Positions 22,549 to 31,290 are shown, counted from the stretch's first letter. The stretch is DNA of 32,193 nucleotides from Phycisphaerales bacterium UBA1926 (GCA_002337215.1 DDFO01000022.1:65579-97771), one strand, 5' to 3'. Made by a program: numbers and translations. Notes: generated from the letters alone by a model not told the origin.

Positions 22549-24849
22549 TCAAGCTCGCTGTGTCTCGGCGTTTCTGATCATTTCTGCAACGTCGAGGATG
22601 AGGCTTACCCCGCCGTCGTTCCGGACCGTCGCACCGCTGAACGGCCCGGTCCGCTCCAGCCCGCCGAGGGGCTTGATCACGATGTCCTGCTGCCCGATCA
22701 CTTCTTCGACCAAAAGACCGACCGTCTTTTCATCCGCCTGGAGCACCACCGTGAGTGGGTTCTTCCGATCCGGACCCCGATTCGGGGAATCCAGTTTCAC
22801 TGAGGCGTCCAGAAGCGGGAAAACAGAGCCCCGGAGGCGGATGACGCGCTCCTCGAGGATCGTGGTCAACTCTTCATCAGCAGGGCGGACGATCTCGAGG
22901 ATGTGGCTCAGCGGGATCGCGTAGATCTCGCCGCTCACACTGACCATCATCGCCGGGAGAATCGCGACCGTCAGCGGGATCAGGATCGACAGGGTGGTCC
23001 CCTCGCCCGGCACGCTGGTGACATCGATCGTGCCCTGGAGCCGCTCGATGTTTGTGCGGACGACGTCCATGCCGACGCCCCGACCTGAAAGGTCGCTGAC
23101 CTGCGCCGCCGTCGAGAATCCGGCCGCGAAGATGAAACCGAACACGTCGGTATCGCTCATCGTCGCCAACGCGGACTCGCTCACGAGCCCTTTCTCGAGC
23201 GCCTTGCCGCCGATCACATCCCTATTCAGTCCCTTGCCGTCATCGGTGATCGAGATCACCGCGTGGTTGCCCTGATGGGCGGCCTTCAACGTGATCGTGC
23301 CCTGCGCGGGTTTGCCCGCCTCGACGCGGTCGGCGGGCATCTCGATCCCGTGATCGGCGCTGTTCCGCAGGAGGTGGATGAGCGGGTCGCCCAGTTCCTC
23401 GATGAGCTGCTTGTCGACCTCCGTCTCGCCGCCCAGGATTCTCAGCTCGAGCTGCTTGCCCGTCTTCTTCGCGAGATCGCGGACCAGGCGGGGGTACTTC
23501 CCGAACAGTTTGTCGAGCGGCTGCATCCGTGTCCGCATCACCGCGACCTGAAGCTCGCTGGTCAGCCGATCGAGCCCGGCGCCCGCGGATTCCAGCGGTC
23601 TCGAGAGTTCGTCGGAGATCTCCGCGCGCGACGCCGCGGTCCGCGAGAGTTCACAGATCCGGTTCTTCTGGAGAACGAGCTCGCCCACGAGGTTCATCAG
23701 CGACTCGAGCCGGCTCACCTCGACGCGCAGTGTCTTTTCAACGGCCGCGCCGCGAGGCTTGTTGGTCGCCGGGGGCGTTGGCTTCGCCGGGGAGGCGGGG
23801 ACGCTCGGCATCGGTTCGACGTCCGCCGGCTCCGGCACAATCTCGCTCGGTGGACCCGGTGCGTCGTCCATGAGTGCCGCGTCCGCCTCGGCCTGGATCT
23901 CTCGTATGGTGTCCAGCGCGTTGTCGATCCGCATCGCGGTCTTCGTGTCCGCGTTCTCGGGCAGCCTCCACGGGTCCTGGGCGCACCCTGTTTGGATGAC
24001 ACTCTTGAGGTGCGACACGAGATCGCCGTACTCGGGATCGATCAGCTCTCGCCGTGCGAGCCCGTCTTTGAGCGTCGAGACGATCGCCAGCAGGGCACGC
24101 AGGCGGGGCAGGGCCTGGGCAAAGTCGAGGCCGTCGGACACCGCCGCCGCGGTCGCGGCCTCGATGATCGCGGTGGTCAGCGTCCCCATCTCCTCGACCC
24201 CGAAGAAGTCGATGGTCGCGAGCAGGTCGCCCCCGATCACCTCGAGTGCCTGGGGCACACGCGTTCTCGTGTCCGCGTCTGAGAGCAACTCGATCTGCTC
24301 GCCAAGCTTCGAGAGCTGGTCGCCCAGGTCGGCGACGAAGTGATCCAGAAGGTCGGACTTCGCGCCGTCGAGCTCGAGCCTCCGGACGCGCGATCCCGAC
24401 CCGGCTTGATCAACATCGTCGGCTGGCTCGGCGATGATGTCCGCGTCCCTGAGCGGCGTGCCCTCCCCGATCGCCGTGAGGCTGCGCACGAGCACGGGGT
24501 CGGGCGTTGTCAGCGGATCCCCGCTCTCGATCTCGCCCATGTGATGCTTGACCTGATCGATCGCCTTGAGCAGCAGATCCATCAGCGTCTGGTCAACGAC
24601 CGCGTCGCCGTTCCTGGCCGCGTTGAGCGCGGTCTCCGCGGCATGGGCGATCGCGACGAGCTCCGTCAGCGCGAGGAACGACGCGCTTCCCTTGATGGTG
24701 TGCAGCGCGCGGAATGCCTTGTTGATCAGTTCCGAATCGGTGCTGCTTGTCTCCAGCTCGACCAGATCGGACTCGAGCGAGTCGAGCAGCTCACCGCATT
24801 CGGTGAGAAACTCCTGCAGGATCTCGGGGTCAAAGTCGATGCCCGGCAT
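22549..24849 (-). CDS. cheA: chemotaxis histidine kinase CheA
   Basis: A 766-residue cytoplasmic kinase. Domains in order: HPt with the phosphorylated H50 in ALHTIKGSAS; a helical region (about 160-294) that resembles a second, degenerate HPt-like bundle without a histidine box; a Pro/Ala-rich linker (about 325-370); the P3 dimerisation helices (from 373, RLESLMNLVGELVLQKNRI); the ATPase domain with HLLRNSADHGIE (N box), DDGKGLN and GRGVGMDVV (G boxes); and a C-terminal CheW-like domain. A typical P2 (CheY/CheB-binding) domain was not recognised. The ATG at 24849 is preceded by GAGAGG, and the HPt starts at once after it. It phosphorylates the CheY encoded downstream; receptor genes are not in the window. 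Confidence 0.95.
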   Translation of the reverse strand: MPGIDFDPEILQEFLTECGELLDSLESDLVELETSSTDSELINKAFRALHTIKGSASFLALTELVAIAHAAETALNAARNGDAVVDQTLMDLLLKAIDQVKHHMGEIESGDPLTTPDPVLVRSLTAIGEGTPLRDADIIAEPADDVDQAGSGSRVRRLELDGAKSDLLDHFVADLGDQLSKLGEQIELLSDADTRTRVPQALEVIGGDLLATIDFFGVEEMGTLTTAIIEAATAAAVSDGLDFAQALPRLRALLAIVSTLKDGLARRELIDPEYGDLVSHLKSVIQTGCAQDPWRLPENADTKTAMRIDNALDTIREIQAEADAALMDDAPGPPSEIVPEPADVEPMPSVPASPAKPTPPATNKPRGAAVEKTLRVEVSRLESLMNLVGELVLQKNRICELSRTAASRAEISDELSRPLESAGAGLDRLTSELQVAVMRTRMQPLDKLFGKYPRLVRDLAKKTGKQLELRILGGETEVDKQLIEELGDPLIHLLRNSADHGIEMPADRVEAGKPAQGTITLKAAHQGNHAVISITDDGKGLNRDVIGGKALEKGLVSESALATMSDTDVFGFIFAAGFSTAAQVSDLSGRGVGMDVVRTNIERLQGTIDVTSVPGEGTTLSILIPLTVAILPAMMVSVSGEIYAIPLSHILEIVRPADEELTTILEERVIRLRGSVFPLLDASVKLDSPNRGPDRKNPLTVVLQADEKTVGLLVEEVIGQQDIVIKPLGGLERTGPFSGATVRNDGGVSLILDVAEMIRNAETQRA

Positions 24850-24902
24850 GCCACACGCCTCTCGCGAACAACCGGCCCGCGAGCGGGCCGACCGACGATT
24901 CA

Positions 24903-25859
24903 TCACGCCACGGATTTCACATCCGCGTTCAGCGGGCGGTAGCAGAACCCCTGCACGTGAGGCAGGGCCTCGAAGCAGTCGTTGGCGTTCCGGATGTTCT
25001 CGGAATGGCCGATGAACAGCGTCCCATCCCCGGCGAGCTGGTCGCCGAACATGCCGACCACGCGCTTCTTCATATCGTCGTCAAAGTAGATCATCACGTT
25101 GCGGCAGAAGATCACGTCCCAGGTCCCGTGCCGCTTGGCGGCAAGCCGGTCCTTGAGGTTGTGGATCTCGAAGTTCACCATCGAGCGGATCTCGGGGGCC
25201 ACGCTCCAGAGGCCGTCGTTCTCCTTGAAATAGCGGCTCTTGACCAGCTCCGGAGTGCTCCGCATCGCGTAGTTCGAGTACTCGCCCGTGTTCGCCACGC
25301 CCAGCGCACGCTCGGAGATGTCGGTGCCCAGGATCTCCACGGTCCAGTCCTCCAGCCGGGCGCCCAGCGCGCGGTGCAGGATGATCGCCAGCGTGAAGGG
25401 CTCCTCGCCCGTCGAGCACGCGGCCGACCAGATCCGCAGCCGCTTGCCGGTTTTCCGTGCTTCCATGATCTCCGGGAGGATCTCCCGCTCGAACACCGCC
25501 AGCTGCGGCTCGTTGCGGAAGAAGCTCGTCTCGTTGATCGTGATCCGGTTGAACATCTCCTGGAACTCGTCAGACTGGTAGGGACCCATCGTCAGAAACG
25601 CGATGTACTGGTCGAAGTTGGCCAGCTCCAGCTCGGTGAGTCGGTGCCCCAGCCGCGATTCGACAATGTACTTCTTCGTCTCAGGGAAGTGAATCCCCGC
25701 GCGGTCGTAGATGATCTTTGCCAACGCCTTGAACTGGCTGTCGGACATGGCTCGCGTCGCGGTCGTCATCGGGTCCTCGCCTTGTGGTTCTGACACCGGA
25801 GCAGAAGGCCCAGCGCCGGTGTCGTTCGTGTTTTCTGATTCGAGTCTCTGCTCGTTCAT
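24903..25859 (-). CDS. cheR: chemotaxis protein methyltransferase CheR
   Basis: A 318-residue enzyme that methylates glutamates of chemoreceptors with S-adenosylmethionine. The N-terminal helical domain follows a disordered tail of about 38 residues; it includes LAKIIYDRAGIHFPETKKY and FNRITINETSFFRN. The catalytic domain has RIWSAACSTGEEPFTLAII (SAM-binding, GEEP motif), ILGTDISERAL, and WDVIFCRNVMIYF. Length is slightly above the usual 270-290 because of the tail. The ATG at 25859 has GGGGA just upstream. cheW precedes it by 40 bases. The opposing methylesterase CheB is not encoded in the window. Confidence 0.94.
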   Translation of the reverse strand: MNEQRLESENTNDTGAGPSAPVSEPQGEDPMTTATRAMSDSQFKALAKIIYDRAGIHFPETKKYIVESRLGHRLTELELANFDQYIAFLTMGPYQSDEFQEMFNRITINETSFFRNEPQLAVFEREILPEIMEARKTGKRLRIWSAACSTGEEPFTLAIILHRALGARLEDWTVEILGTDISERALGVANTGEYSNYAMRSTPELVKSRYFKENDGLWSVAPEIRSMVNFEIHNLKDRLAAKRHGTWDVIFCRNVMIYFDDDMKKRVVGMFGDQLAGDGTLFIGHSENIRNANDCFEALPHVQGFCYRPLNADVKSVA

Positions 25860-25899
25860 GTCGGTCCCCGCGGGGCCTCGGCCTGGTACGCCCCGCTGA

Positions 25900-26442
25900 T
25901 CAGGCGGCATCCACCGGGATCTCCAAGTCGTTGAGGCCGAGCTCGGCGAACAGCTTCTCGAGGTCCAGCACAATGAGCAGACGCCTCTCGAGCCTCGCGA
26001 TCCCTCGGACGAATTCCGCATCAACGGTGCCCATCACCTCGGGGGTCGAGTCCACGACCGATGAGTCGATGCGCAGCACCTCGAGGACACGGTCCACGAT
26101 GAAGCCCGTCTCGCGACCGCCGTACTCGAGCACGATGATGCGTGTCTGATCGCAGGATCCGGCGTCCGGGAAACCGAACTTCTTGCGGAGTTCGACAACC
26201 GGGACGATGTTGCCGCGCAGGTTGATCACCCCGGCGATCTCTTCGGTGCTCTTGGGCACCCGGGTGATTTCCATCAGCCGGGTGATCTCGCGGACGGCGT
26301 GGATATCGACAGCGAAGCACTCTCCCCCGAGCTCGAACGTCACGAGTTGCATCTGGTCCGCCGAGTCACGCGTTCCGGCTCCGGTCGCGGCTCCACCAGC
26401 GACGGGGCTCTCGTCCGGCGTGGTTGTCTCGCTGATGCCCAT
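25900..26442 (-). CDS. cheW: chemotaxis coupling protein CheW
   Basis: A 180-residue adaptor that links chemoreceptors to CheA. A 30-residue flexible N-terminal tail is followed by the CheW domain: LVTFELGGECFAVDIHAVRE, PKSTEEIAGVINLRGNIVPV, and GFIVDRVLEVLRI, then VRGIARLERRLLIVLDLEKL at the C terminus. The NLRGNIVPV stretch is the most conserved family landmark. It is the first gene of the che operon; the candidate promoter lies about 160-190 bases upstream. Confidence 0.94.
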   Translation of the reverse strand: MGISETTTPDESPVAGGAATGAGTRDSADQMQLVTFELGGECFAVDIHAVREITRLMEITRVPKSTEEIAGVINLRGNIVPVVELRKKFGFPDAGSCDQTRIIVLEYGGRETGFIVDRVLEVLRIDSSVVDSTPEVMGTVDAEFVRGIARLERRLLIVLDLEKLFAELGLNDLEIPVDAA

Positions 26443-26604
26443 CGCGTGTCTCCGGCTGCCGGGCGGCCCGCGGGGTCTCCCGCCGAGGGTCGTCCGGGTG
26501 AACCGCCGGAACCGGGGTCGCCCGGCGCGGCGTTCCTACCACGGTCCATCGGGGTATCGGTCCCACGGATCGCCGCCTTCACTGGTTTCGAGGCGATCGT
26601 CCGA

Positions 26605-26634
26605 TCTGTGCGCGAGGTCGCCCTGCCGCGTCAA
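26605..26634 (-). promoter_or_regulatory. weak candidate promoter of the che operon
   Basis: On the minus strand TTGACG (26634-26629) and CACAGA (26610-26605) are 18 bp apart. It sits between the tRNA terminator and cheW. The -10 match is poor and the proposed leader is long (about 155 nt). The rest of the 26443-26689 stretch shows no gene. Confidence 0.28.
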
Positions 26635-26689
26635 GCCCACCGGCTGAGCACCGCTCGCGGGGGCAAGGGCGGGACCCGTGCAGAATCAC

Positions 26690-26758
26690 AAAAACGGAGC
26701 AGGCGGCGATCGGTTCGGTATGCCGCCCTCTCGGGGACACCGTCGGATCGCCGCCTGC
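26690..26758 (-). terminator. intrinsic terminator after tRNA-Leu
   Basis: On the minus strand a perfect 13-bp stem is formed by 26758-26746 and 26711-26699 (GCAGGCGGCGATC with its complement), enclosing a 34-base loop, and is followed by TCCGTTTTT. It is placed a few bases after the tRNA and would separate it from the che operon. Confidence 0.8.
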
Positions 26759-26765
26759 GGTTGAA

Positions 26766-26849
26766 TGCCCAGGAGAGGACTCGAACCTCCACCCGGTTTC
26801 CCGGACTACCACCTCAAGGTAGCGCGTCTGCCAATTCCGCCACCTGGGC
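26766..26849 (-). tRNA. tRNA-Leu (anticodon GAG)
   Basis: The 84-base minus-strand sequence has a 7-bp acceptor stem (GCCCAGG with CCTGGGC), discriminator A at 26766, a D arm with AATTGGCAGACG, an anticodon arm CTACC-TTGAGGT-GGTAG giving GAG, a long class II variable arm (TCCGGGAAACCGGG region), and a T arm GGTTCGAGTCC. CCA is not encoded. The GAG anticodon reads CUC and CUU leucine codons, in line with the GC-rich codon use. Confidence 0.95.
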
Positions 26850-26887
26850 ATGCTGCGGCGGGATCATCCCCGTCGCGGTGGGTCGCA

Positions 26888-26916
26888 ATGCTAGACCCGG
26901 AATCCACGCGAGTCAC
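26888..26916 (-). promoter_or_regulatory. candidate tRNA-Leu promoter
   Basis: On the minus strand GTGACT (26916-26911) and TAGCAT (26893-26888) are 17 bp apart, each matching four of six consensus bases. A start near 26881 would give about 30 bases of 5' leader. The remainder of 26917-27156 shows no gene and no strong promoter for the plus-strand gene at 27157. Confidence 0.4.
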
Positions 26917-27156
26917 CACGCGCATCCGCACGACCTGTCACGGAGTCAGCGGCACGACCCGAGGGCGATCCCGTTTCGGGTGAGCGCCTCAGGGCGGCGT
27001 GGTTCTCAAGGCCGCCCCCAACCCGCTTTGGATGCGAAAATACCGGACCCAATGCGTCAAGCGGGAGACTCTGAAACCGCCGGCGTCTAGTCTTGCTGTG
27101 TCCGCTGCGCACCCAGCCGCGGGCGAGTTCCAGAACGCTGCCGAGAGGACGATGAC

Positions 27157-27615
27157 GTGACCCAAGACGAGTTGATCACCACGCTCCGGAACGCCGCCGA
27201 CGAGGCCGGCGTCTTCGAGTCCGTCGAGATCAAGGCGGGCACATTGATCTGTCACGCCGACGGGTCGGCCGAGCCCGCTGAGTACCGCATCGCGACCGAG
27301 GGGGGACGGCTCTGGGTCGCCCTCGTCACCGCGGACCGCTGGCTCAGCGAGTCGATCGAAGCCGAGCTCATGCACACCGGCGACAAGCTGGAAGAACTGC
27401 TCGAAGAAGAGATGGTGGATCTGGGCTACGAGGGCCCGATGCCGACATTCGAGCACTTCCGCAGCCCCGAAAAGCTCTTCACGTTCCGCACCGCGGTGTG
27501 CGACGAGATGACCGATTACACCCAGCCTCTGGCCGAGAAGGCCCGTCTCACGCTGCTGGGCTACGAGGCGTGTTTCCGTCAGCTCGGAGACATGTCAGAA
27601 TCTGAAGACGACTGA
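27157..27615 (+). CDS. small acidic protein of unknown function
   Basis: A 152-residue soluble protein I do not recognise. It is acidic, with an N-terminal helix (TQDELITTLRNAADEAGVF), a beta-rich middle (ESVEIKAGTLICHADGS, YRIATEGGRLWVALVTADRW), and a helical second half with EELLEEEMVDLGYEGP and LLGYEACFRQLGDM, ending in an acidic tail. No signal peptide or membrane helix. The overall alpha-beta layout is faintly like YbjN-type proteins, but this is not a firm assignment. The GTG at 27157 has GAGAGGA 7 bases upstream, a strong ribosome-binding site. The glycosyltransferase gene follows after 84 bases on the same strand. Confidence 0.68.
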   Translation: MTQDELITTLRNAADEAGVFESVEIKAGTLICHADGSAEPAEYRIATEGGRLWVALVTADRWLSESIEAELMHTGDKLEELLEEEMVDLGYEGPMPTFEHFRSPEKLFTFRTAVCDEMTDYTQPLAEKARLTLLGYEACFRQLGDMSESEDD

Positions 27616-27699
27616 GGCGGTCGCCTCGCGGCGCGGGGCGGCTGGGCGGACGCCGAAAGAAACAGCCATCGGTCCGGTGGGGGGCCGAGGGGGAGCACG

Positions 27700-29238
27700 A
27701 TGCGGATCTTGATGCTTGGGTGGGAATTTCCGCCCTTCATGGCAGGCGGCTTGGGCACGGCGTGTTTCGGGCTCACCCGCGCGCTCAAGCGCGCCGGGCA
27801 CGAGGTCACCTTCATTCTGCCCAAGGCGGTGGGGCGGGGCGCGGCCGAGCATGTCGATCTGATCGGTCCCGACAGCGTCCGCTCGTTCGTGGGCGATGCG
27901 CCGCCGGACTCACCCCGAGAGGTCGCCCAGGCGCGCACGCTCCAGGACATGCCCAAGGCCCGCCGCGAGATCCTGCTCAAGACGATCGAAGAACAGTTCG
28001 CCGACGCGATCGAGATCACCCAAGACGGCGAGGGCGACCCCGAAGGCGTCCCGGTCATCCGCGTCACGGCGGGTTTCGACAGCCCCTACGGCGGGATCGC
28101 CGTGGGCTCGGGGAAGGCCGCCGAGCGGCTCACAACCTTGATCCGGGTCCTGCGAAGCAAGGGCATCGACATGCCCACCGACCCGGCGCACGAGATCGCG
28201 AGCGCCCTCGACGATCCGGCGTCGTTCCCGATGGCCGCTGGTGCCGCGCATGAACTGAGCGGGCTGCTCGACGCCGCGGACGATCTCTGCCGCAACGACG
28301 GCCCGTACGGCCAGGACCTGTTCGGCGACGCCGAGCGGTACGCCCGGATCGTCGGCGCGATTGCCCCGATGCTCGATTTCGACCTGATCCATGCGCACGA
28401 CTGGCTCGCCTACCCCGCCGGGATGGCGGCGCGGGCGGTTACGGGCAAGCCTCTGGTCTGCCAGGTCCACGCGACCGAGTTCGACCGCTCGGGCGACGGC
28501 GGGATCAACCAGTACGTGTACGACATCGAGCGCGCGGGCACGCACAACGCCGACCGTGTCGTCGCCGTCAGCCGGCTCACCAAGGAGATCCTCATCCACC
28601 GCTACGGCGTGGACGGGGGCAAGATCGACGTGGTCTACAACGGCGTGGACGCCGAGGAGGCCCAGCCCCGCATGGGCGGCAAGATCGAGAAGGACGACAA
28701 GATCGTCCTCTTCCTGGGCCGCATCACGCTGCAGAAGGGCCCCGAGTACTTCATCCGTGCGGCGGCCCGCGTGCTCGAGAAAGTCGACAACGTCAAGTTC
28801 GTCGTCGCGGGCTCGGGCGACATGGCGGTCCGCATGATCGAGGAGGCCGCGAGCCTGGGCATCGGGCACAAGGTCCTGTTCACCGGGTTCCTGCGGGGCA
28901 AGGACGTGGACGATGTGTACCGCATGGCGGACTGCTACGTGATGCCCAGCGTGAGCGAGCCCTTCGGCATCGTCGCGCTCGAGGCGATCCAGCGGGACAC
29001 GCCCACGATCATCAGCAAGCAGTCGGGGGTGTCCGAGGTTCTGAGCCATGCGCTCAAGGTGGACTTCTGGGACATCAACGACATGGCCGATAAGATCGCC
29101 GCGGTTCTGCGATTCCCCCCGCTGAGCCAGACCCTCCGCGAGCACGGGCCGATGGAACTCCGCCGGCTGACCTGGGCGGACTCGGCCCGCAAGGCCGTCG
29201 CGTCATACGGGCGTGCGATCGCGTCCAACGCGGATTGA
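27700..29238 (+). CDS. glycosyltransferase, GT-B fold (glycogen-synthase-like / GT4)
   Basis: A 512-residue GT-B enzyme using a nucleotide-sugar donor. The N-terminal domain starts MRILMLGWEFPPFMAGGLGT, with the Gly-rich donor/acceptor loop seen in glycogen and starch synthases. An insert of about 140 residues (roughly 50-190) is not part of the usual core. It then has DLIHAHDWLAYPAGMAA, a typical synthase motif, the inter-domain VYNGVDAEEA, the Rossmann start VLFLGRITLQKGPEYFIRAA, and the catalytic region SVSEPFGIVALEAI with the E-x7-E pair. ATG at 27700 is preceded by GAGGGGGAG. Closest in type to GT4/GT5 enzymes of alpha-glucan or trehalose-like pathways; no neighbouring gene narrows the substrate. 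Confidence 0.86.
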   Translation: MRILMLGWEFPPFMAGGLGTACFGLTRALKRAGHEVTFILPKAVGRGAAEHVDLIGPDSVRSFVGDAPPDSPREVAQARTLQDMPKARREILLKTIEEQFADAIEITQDGEGDPEGVPVIRVTAGFDSPYGGIAVGSGKAAERLTTLIRVLRSKGIDMPTDPAHEIASALDDPASFPMAAGAAHELSGLLDAADDLCRNDGPYGQDLFGDAERYARIVGAIAPMLDFDLIHAHDWLAYPAGMAARAVTGKPLVCQVHATEFDRSGDGGINQYVYDIERAGTHNADRVVAVSRLTKEILIHRYGVDGGKIDVVYNGVDAEEAQPRMGGKIEKDDKIVLFLGRITLQKGPEYFIRAAARVLEKVDNVKFVVAGSGDMAVRMIEEAASLGIGHKVLFTGFLRGKDVDDVYRMADCYVMPSVSEPFGIVALEAIQRDTPTIISKQSGVSEVLSHALKVDFWDINDMADKIAAVLRFPPLSQTLREHGPMELRRLTWADSARKAVASYGRAIASNAD

Positions 29239-29278
29239 GCCGACGCGAGCATTCCCGAGTGATGACAACCAGCGCACA

Positions 29279-29308
29279 AAAGAGGCCCCTCGCGTGAGGG
29301 GCCTCTTT
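29279..29308. terminator. bidirectional terminator between glycosyltransferase and skp-like genes
   Basis: AAAGAGGCCCCTC (29279-29291) pairs perfectly over 13 bp with GAGGGGCCTCTTT (29296-29308) across a GCGT loop. T-rich sequence follows on the plus strand, and the A-run at the left end provides T residues on the minus strand. It sits between convergent genes. Confidence 0.85.
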
Positions 29309-29337
29309 CTGTTCTTCATCGTGGCTCGGCAGCCGAA

Positions 29338-30030
29338 TCAGTCGCTGTCGGACTCTTCCGATTGGCTGTCGGTCTCGCTCGGCTCGTCGCCTGTGCCGCT
29401 CGCCGCGTCCGCCGGTTCGGGCGGCACGGGGATCGAGAGCCGATCCCGCAGCCGGTCGGTCAGGTCGTCGCCCTCCGGCGAGATCACGACCGACCTCGCC
29501 AGGATCTCCTGGGTGACCGTCGCGAGGTTGCCCCGCTCGACGATCTCACCCGACTGTCGGCTGACATACAGATGCGAGTAGCCGAGCCCCTCGGCGAGCG
29601 CCGCGGCGTTCTCGTGCAGCGTTTCGTACGCCTCGGCGGCCTGCTCGGCGTTGAACTGGTCGAACGCGATCGTCGCGTCCCGGCTCAGCTGCTGGAACTC
29701 GTAGCCGGACTGCTGGTACTGCTGCTGGAGTTGCCGGAAGTTGGGGTCGGCCGGGGTGAGCATCTGAATCTCGGTCTCGATCCGCTGGAGGCGCTGCCGC
29801 ACGGCCTCGATCCGCGACTCCCATTCTGTGCGGAACGCGTCCCGCCCGGGCTTGTAATCCTCGGTCTGGAGCTGGTCTTCGAGGAGCGTCAGCAGATCGA
29901 CCGTCGCGATCCGGTTGTCGCTCGAAGGCTGTGCGGCACGCGTGCCGAACACGCTCGGGGTCATCAGCACCGTGACCGCGACGGCGGCAACGACAGCGAG
30001 GGAGATGGCGGGAAAACTGTTGCGAGGCAT
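29338..30030 (-). CDS. Skp/OmpH-like periplasmic chaperone-type protein
   Basis: A 230-residue exported protein. The N terminus has a hydrophobic export signal (AISLAVVAAVAVTVLMTPSV). The mature part begins with a short strand, NRIATVDLLTLLEDQ, and continues as long charged helices (WESRIEAVRQRLQRIETEIQ, NFRQLQQQYQQSGYEFQQ), the helical-tentacle pattern of Skp/OmpH, then a strand-like GYSHLYVSRQSGEIVERG. A tail of about 40 residues rich in Glu, Asp and Ser ends the protein. In other bacteria Skp holds unfolded outer-membrane proteins in the periplasm. I chose the ATG at 30030, with GGAG upstream; an in-frame ATG at 30060 is possible. Confidence 0.72.
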   Translation of the reverse strand: MPRNSFPAISLAVVAAVAVTVLMTPSVFGTRAAQPSSDNRIATVDLLTLLEDQLQTEDYKPGRDAFRTEWESRIEAVRQRLQRIETEIQMLTPADPNFRQLQQQYQQSGYEFQQLSRDATIAFDQFNAEQAAEAYETLHENAAALAEGLGYSHLYVSRQSGEIVERGNLATVTQEILARSVVISPEGDDLTDRLRDRLSIPVPPEPADAASGTGDEPSETDSQSEESDSD

Positions 30031-30203
30031 CGGGGCTCCGATCGGTTCTGGTCGCCGCATTGCTACCTGGGCGATGGAGGTTTGCGGTGTGCACGCGAGG
30101 GCACGAGGCTGTCCGGCCTCAGCAGAGACCCCCGCCGAGCGACTCTAGGGGATCGCCGGGGCGTGTCGCACCGCGATCGCGCATTTCTCGTGATCCGCCA
30201 AAC

Positions 30204-31181
30204 TCAGTCCGAACCCATGATCGAGGCTGTTGAGATGATGTAAAGGTTGCTTCCCGAGGCGGCGGCATCGGAATTCGTGGGCCGATCGCTCCCGAAGAGA
30301 AGGTAGCGCCCGTCGGCAGTCAGCGAGGGCGTGCCCTCGCCGAACCGGGTGTTGATGACGTCGATCGGCTCGGGTTCCGACCAGGCGCCGTGCTTGTCCT
30401 TGCGTGACAGATACAGGTCTGTGTCGCGTCCGGTCCGCGAACGTCCCTCGATCACGGCGAACGTCGCCTCGGGGTTGAGCGCGAGGTAGCCCACGAACGT
30501 CGAGGCCGAGGGATCGGGCAATTCGGGTGCTTCGAGAACAACCCCTGGCTCGGCGGGATCGATCCGGTAGTGCCGGCCTCCGCGAAACGGCGGGCGGAAG
30601 CTATAAAAATAGAGCGTGCCGTCCGCGTCGAGGATCGGACCGAACTCGTCGACCTCCGCGGTGCTGTCGCCGGGGTTGTTGCGTGATGCGGCTCGCAGCA
30701 GCAAGGGGGCGCTCCACGGCGCGTCGGTGGTTTCGCGCGTCGCGGTCCACAGGTTGATCGATTCGGCCGCGAGCTTGTCGGTGGGTTTCCGCGAATCGAA
30801 CACGATCGTGCGTGCATCCTGGCTCAGCGCGGGTCCCGCGTCGCGGAACCCCGTCGAGAACGGCGCAACCGTCGGCTCGGTCCACGCCCCGTCGCGGAAG
30901 CGCGATGTGTAGATGCGGTAATCGAACATGCCCGGCGTGCGTCGCATGAAATAGATCTCGCCGCGAGTCGCGTCGAGCGTCGGGCTGTACTCGCTCATCG
31001 TGCTCGACAGCACACCCGGCGCGATGAGCAAAGGGCGCTCGGCATCCGGGGCGTACGCCTCGTCGGCAGGCTGTGCGTGCGAGGGCAAACCCGCGAGGGC
31101 GGATGCGATGACGCTCATGAAGAAACGGTACGCGGAATTCGGCCGCGCGAACGCGTCGGTGCACGATGTTTGATTCATCAT
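30204..31181 (-). CDS. exported PD40/TolB-like beta-propeller protein
   Basis: A 325-residue protein with at least five PD40-type blades, each with the pattern Ser/Gly-P-x-L/A-x2-D/E-x5-ILF-x2-R/K: SEYSPTLDATRGEIYFMRR, DAGPALSQDARTIVFDSRK, DEFGPILDADGTLYFYSFR, YLALNPEATFAVIEGRSR and EGTPSLTADGRYLLFGSDR. These match TolB-type propellers used for binding proteins or ligands. The N-terminal 36 residues contain a hydrophobic export segment (FFMSVIASALAGLPSHA). No catalytic domain is attached. The start is one of two adjacent ATGs (31181 or 31178); a GTG at 31193 is also open. It lies upstream of the Skp-like gene on the same strand, with 173 bases between. Confidence 0.74.
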   Translation of the reverse strand: MMNQTSCTDAFARPNSAYRFFMSVIASALAGLPSHAQPADEAYAPDAERPLLIAPGVLSSTMSEYSPTLDATRGEIYFMRRTPGMFDYRIYTSRFRDGAWTEPTVAPFSTGFRDAGPALSQDARTIVFDSRKPTDKLAAESINLWTATRETTDAPWSAPLLLRAASRNNPGDSTAEVDEFGPILDADGTLYFYSFRPPFRGGRHYRIDPAEPGVVLEAPELPDPSASTFVGYLALNPEATFAVIEGRSRTGRDTDLYLSRKDKHGAWSEPEPIDVINTRFGEGTPSLTADGRYLLFGSDRPTNSDAAASGSNLYIISTASIMGSD

Positions 31182-31290
31182 GGGGATGCTCACTTTCGGC
31201 TGTGGTTCCGACGGGCGGTTTCGCCGGGATGCGATCGGAGGATGCCGGCGCGCGAGAAAGATAAAGCCTGCTTGGAAATAGGGGATGCGG

